DNA from: Opitutaceae bacterium
GTDB lineage: Bacteria > Verrucomicrobiota > Verrucomicrobiia > Opitutales > Opitutaceae
Assembly: GCA_003168315.1 (NCBI GenBank)
Contig: PMSP01000246.1
Span: 1 to 8,875 of the forward strand
DNA: 8,875 bases
Direction: 5' to 3'
Notes under the pieces: generated by a model
The model's input: the letters and a program-made list of their open reading frames with translations, nothing else
What the model was told of the DNA's origin: nothing
The model's database searches: none
Translations under genes and position numbers: made by a program
In this document: positions 7,037 to 8,875 of the stretch, in pieces
Layout: each line of letters opens with the position of its first letter
Position numbering within the stretch: the first letter of the stretch is position 1

Positions 7037-8148
7037 CCGAGAAGCAGGCTTTCCTGGCGCTGAACGCCCTGCCGGGGATAGGCCCGATCGGGCTTAACCA
7101 GCTTCTGGACGGCTTCGACGGCGACCCCGCCGCGGCGCTCTCCGGCGACCGCAGGAGCCTGGAGGCCGTCCTCGGCTCCCGGCCCGGCCTCGTCACCGCG
7201 ATCCGGGACTGGCGCGCGCACTTTGACCCGTCCAGGGAGGAGGCGAAGATGAAGGCGAGCGGGGTCGCCTTCCTGACCCGCGGGGAGCCGGGCTACCCCG
7301 CGCTCCTGTCGGAGATCCACGACCCCCCGATCGGGTTGTATCGAAAAGGCAACTACCCATTTGACAACCCCTGCGTCGCGGTAGTCGGGAGCCGGCGCGC
7401 CACCGCCTATGGCCAGGGAGTCGCGAGGCGCCTGGGCGCCGAGCTCGCGCAGCGCGGGTTCTGCGTCGTCAGCGGGCTGGCCCGGGGGATCGACACGGCC
7501 GCGCACGAGGGCGCCCTGTCCGCCGGCGGCAGGACCGCGGCCGTCCTCGGGACCGGGATCGACGTCATCTATCCCCCGGAGAACCTGGCGCTTTACCGGA
7601 GGATCGCGGAGACGGGCGCCGTCCTCTCGGAGTTCCCGTTCGGGCGCGCGGCCGACCGCGACTCGTTCCCGATGCGCAGCCGCGTCGTCTCCGGCATCTG
7701 CGAGGCCGTTATCGTCGTGGAAAGCGACATGTGGGGCGGCGCCATGACGACCGCGAGGTTCGCCGGCGAGCAGGGGCGACTCGTCTTCGCCGTCCCGGGG
7801 CGGATCGACCAGTCGACAAGCGGGGGGTCAAACCAGCTGATCAAGGACGGGGCGACGCTACTCACCAAGGTCGAGGACGTGCTGCAGGAGATCCAGTACC
7901 TCGGCGGCCTCCGTCCCGCGCCGCTCGCGGGCGCCGCCGCGGCGGCCGACGCGTCGCAGGGACTCGGGCCCGACGAGGCGAGGATACTCTACCACCTGCG
8001 CGGCGAGGCGACCCTCTCCACTTCCGACCTGTCGGCTCAGACCGGCCTCGCCCAGGGGGGCGTCGCCGCCGCGCTCGTCCTCCTCGAGGCCAAGGGGTTC
8101 GTCGCGAGGCGGCCCGACGGGTCCTACGGCACGGGCGGGGCGGCCTGA
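7021..8148 (+). CDS. dprA: DNA-processing protein DprA
   Basis: This 375-residue protein loads RecA onto incoming single-stranded DNA during natural transformation and protects that DNA in the cytoplasm. The N-terminal helical part carries ALPGIGPIGLNQLL at 16-29, a helix-hairpin-helix/SAM-like element. The Rossmann domain (about 85-290) includes VAVVGSRRAT at 119-128, VVSGLARGIDTAAHEGAL at 149-166, VLGTGIDVIYPPEN at 175-188, SEFPFG, FPMRSRVVSG at 216-225, RLVFAVPGRID at 253-263 and GGSNQLIKDGA at 268-278. The C-terminal part (about 315-370) has the DprA winged-helix pattern, with SDLSAQTGL and a LLEAKGFVARRPDGSY wing. Relative to most homologues, R-N-R reads R-S-R and the SGS/SGA motif reads GGA. 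The ATG at 7021 overlaps nnr by 16 bases. The next gene is convergent, only 7 bases away. Confidence 0.95.
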   Translation: MRSELTEKQAFLALNALPGIGPIGLNQLLDGFDGDPAAALSGDRRSLEAVLGSRPGLVTAIRDWRAHFDPSREEAKMKASGVAFLTRGEPGYPALLSEIHDPPIGLYRKGNYPFDNPCVAVVGSRRATAYGQGVARRLGAELAQRGFCVVSGLARGIDTAAHEGALSAGGRTAAVLGTGIDVIYPPENLALYRRIAETGAVLSEFPFGRAADRDSFPMRSRVVSGICEAVIVVESDMWGGAMTTARFAGEQGRLVFAVPGRIDQSTSGGSNQLIKDGATLLTKVEDVLQEIQYLGGLRPAPLAGAAAAADASQGLGPDEARILYHLRGEATLSTSDLSAQTGLAQGGVAAALVLLEAKGFVARRPDGSYGTGGAA

Positions 8149-8155
8149 CCGCGCC

Positions 8156-8497
8156 TCAGCCCGGGGGCCACGCCATCTGGCGGCCGGCGAGCAGGTGCAC
8201 GTGGACATGGGGGACGCTCTCGCCCGCGTCCGGACCGCTGTTGACGACAATCCGGAAGCCCTTCTCAAGCTTCAGCCCCTTCGCGAGCTCGCCGGCGACC
8301 AGCAGGAGGTGGCCGAGGAGGGCCTCGTCCTGCCGGCCGGCGTCGGACAGGCGCGCGATCGTCTTCTTCGGAATGATGAGGAGGTGGACCGGAGCCTGCG
8401 GCTGGATGTCGCGGATCACGATGCAGCGGTCGTCCTCGTGCTCGATCTTCGCGGGAATCTCGCGGTCGATGATCTTCTGGAAGAGGGTCTTTGTCAT
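8156..8497 (-). CDS. hinT: HIT-family (HINT-type) nucleotide hydrolase/phosphoramidase
   Basis: This 113-residue histidine triad protein of the HINT subfamily hydrolyses purine nucleoside phosphoramidates such as AMP-lysine and acyl-adenylates; the physiological substrate is uncertain. Evidence is the N-terminal TLFQKIIDREIPAKI, followed by the RDIQPQAPVHLLIIPKK block (about 29-45), NSGPDAGESVPHVHVH with the triad His97, His99 and His101 (His99 is the nucleophile), and the family-typical end GRQMAWPPG. The frame is open for 15 more codons upstream, to 8542, but the MTKTLF start at 8497 aligns with the family, and the extra part would cover the promoter-like element. No Shine-Dalgarno is visible. 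The gene is transcribed opposite to dprA, and its stop is 7 bases from the dprA stop. Confidence 0.94.
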   Translation of the reverse strand: MTKTLFQKIIDREIPAKIEHEDDRCIVIRDIQPQAPVHLLIIPKKTIARLSDAGRQDEALLGHLLLVAGELAKGLKLEKGFRIVVNSGPDAGESVPHVHVHLLAGRQMAWPPG

Positions 8498-8512
8498 GTC
8501 GGCCCCAAGGAA

Positions 8513-8543
8513 GCCAAGTTTTTCCCGGCCGGGCGAATCCAAA
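8513..8543 (-). promoter_or_regulatory. Candidate hinT promoter
   Basis: On the minus strand TTTGGATT (8543-8536) is followed by AAACTTGGC (8521-8513). As hexamers these are TTGGAT and AAACTT with a 15-base spacer, the same spacing as before pdxJ. The element ends 15 bases before the ATG at 8497. A 10-base palindrome fills most of the spacer (8524-8533). Confidence 0.45.
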
Positions 8544-8557
8544 CCGACCCCGGCCGG
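8524..8557. repeat. Twin CCCGGCCGG palindromes able to form a 9-bp hairpin
   Basis: CCCGGCCGGG at 8524-8533 is a perfect 10-base palindrome. CCCGGCCGG recurs at 8549-8557, where CCGGCCGG is palindromic too. Centres are 25 bases apart. Because each copy is self-complementary, the pair is both a direct and an inverted repeat. The segments 8525-8533 and 8549-8557 can form a 9-bp GC stem with a 15-base loop holding the putative -35 of hinT. The hairpin starts right after the stop (8558) of the upstream minus-strand gene, so it may act as its terminator, although no T run follows on that strand. An operator for hinT is the other option. Confidence 0.5.
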
Positions 8558-8875
8558 CTACAGGAACAGGAGCGTCAGGTCCGCGCCGGACGGCGAGCGG
8601 GCCGCCGTGAGCTCCCTCAGGAACCCGAGGAGGTCGTCGTATTCGCGGCGGCGTCGGGGCGTCTCGCGCTTTTTCGGGGGAAGGACCGCGGGCCGCAGGT
8701 TCGTGATGAGGAGCGTCGACTCGCGGAACGGCGCCAGCTCCTTCAGGCCCGCCATCACCTCCGCCCGCGCGAAGAGCTGCGTCCCGGAGTGCAGCGTCCG
8801 CGAGGCGTCCCAGTGGAAGAAGCCGTGGCGGGGGAGCCGCGAGTGGAGCTTCCCGAGGAGGCGCGCCGCGGCGGC
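8558..8875 (-). CDS. Unrecognised protein, C-terminal part (runs off the window)
   Basis: The minus-strand frame ending at TAG (8560-8558) is open all the way to the window edge, giving 105 codons of an incomplete product. An in-frame GTG at 8758 is probably internal, since plausible coding sequence continues upstream of it. Visible stretches are RLLGKLHSRLPRHGFFHWD, SGTQLFARAEV, LAPFRESTLLITNLRP, the basic segment PPKKRETPRRRREYDD and a hydrophobic end, LTLLFL. The LLITNLRP strand and surrounding helices look like a folded alpha/beta domain, but I cannot assign a family and no catalytic motif stands out. It lies upstream of hinT on the same strand, with 60 bases between, and hinT appears to have its own promoter. 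Confidence 0.6.
   Translation of the reverse strand, partial: AAAARLLGKLHSRLPRHGFFHWDASRTLHSGTQLFARAEVMAGLKELAPFRESTLLITNLRPAVLPPKKRETPRRRREYDDLLGFLRELTAARSPSGADLTLLFL

Noticed and set aside
6397..7506. A 369-codon antisense frame across nnr and dprA
   Set aside because: It crosses two clearly homologous sense genes and has shadow composition with no recognisable motif.
8138..8155. Hairpin over the dprA stop between convergent dprA and hinT, considered as a bidirectional terminator
   Set aside because: It has six pairs with one bulge but no T tract on either strand. In sequence this GC-rich such stems arise easily by chance.
1..8875. Search for a novel defence, mobile or RNA-guided system
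   Set aside because: No transposase, integrase, reverse transcriptase, nuclease cassette, repeat array or tRNA was seen. All but two genes are standard housekeeping families.

Overview
The window is a gene-dense, strongly GC-rich bacterial chromosomal segment made almost entirely of housekeeping genes. No mobile element, CRISPR array, tRNA, rRNA or phage gene was seen. Nothing fixes the organism. The GC-rich codon use, the scarcity of Shine-Dalgarno motifs and the order pdxJ-acpS-orf-nnr-dprA next to a hexameric-type citrate synthase are compatible with a free-living member of the PVC group (for example Verrucomicrobiota), but that is an inference from general protein flavour and not a demonstrated placement.

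Region 1 (1-2393, + strand) is the end of a histidine biosynthesis operon. It holds the last codons of a probable hisD, then hisC (aminotransferase), hisB (single-function imidazoleglycerol-phosphate dehydratase) and hisH (glutaminase subunit of IGP synthase). The genes overlap or nearly abut, and the operon ends at a plausible intrinsic terminator (2394-2432).

Region 2 (2430-3766, + strand) is a monocistronic-looking citrate synthase gene, gltA, with its own promoter-like element directly before the start codon.

Region 3 (3785-8148, + strand) is a tight five-gene operon: pdxJ (pyridoxine 5'-phosphate synthase), acpS (holo-ACP synthase), an unrecognised membrane-anchored protein gene, nnr (bifunctional NAD(P)HX epimerase/dehydratase) and dprA (DNA-processing protein with a winged-helix tail). 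Neighbours overlap by 4 or 16 bases or are 4 bases apart, so translation is probably coupled. Most products make, activate or repair cofactors (PLP, the phosphopantetheine arm of ACP, NAD(P)H).

Region 4 (8156-8875, - strand) converges on dprA. It holds hinT (HIT-family nucleotide hydrolase) and, upstream of it on the same strand, the 3' end of an unrecognised gene that runs off the window.

The most interesting signals are non-coding. Three unlinked gene starts (gltA, pdxJ, hinT) share a T/A-A-A/G-CTT-G/T-GC element 10-15 bases before the ATG, which implies near-leaderless transcripts. Only one of the nine complete gene starts, nnr, has a strong Shine-Dalgarno sequence. A twin palindrome (CCCGGCCGG twice, 25 bases centre to centre) brackets the -35 region of hinT. 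I see no convincing new defence or mobile system here.
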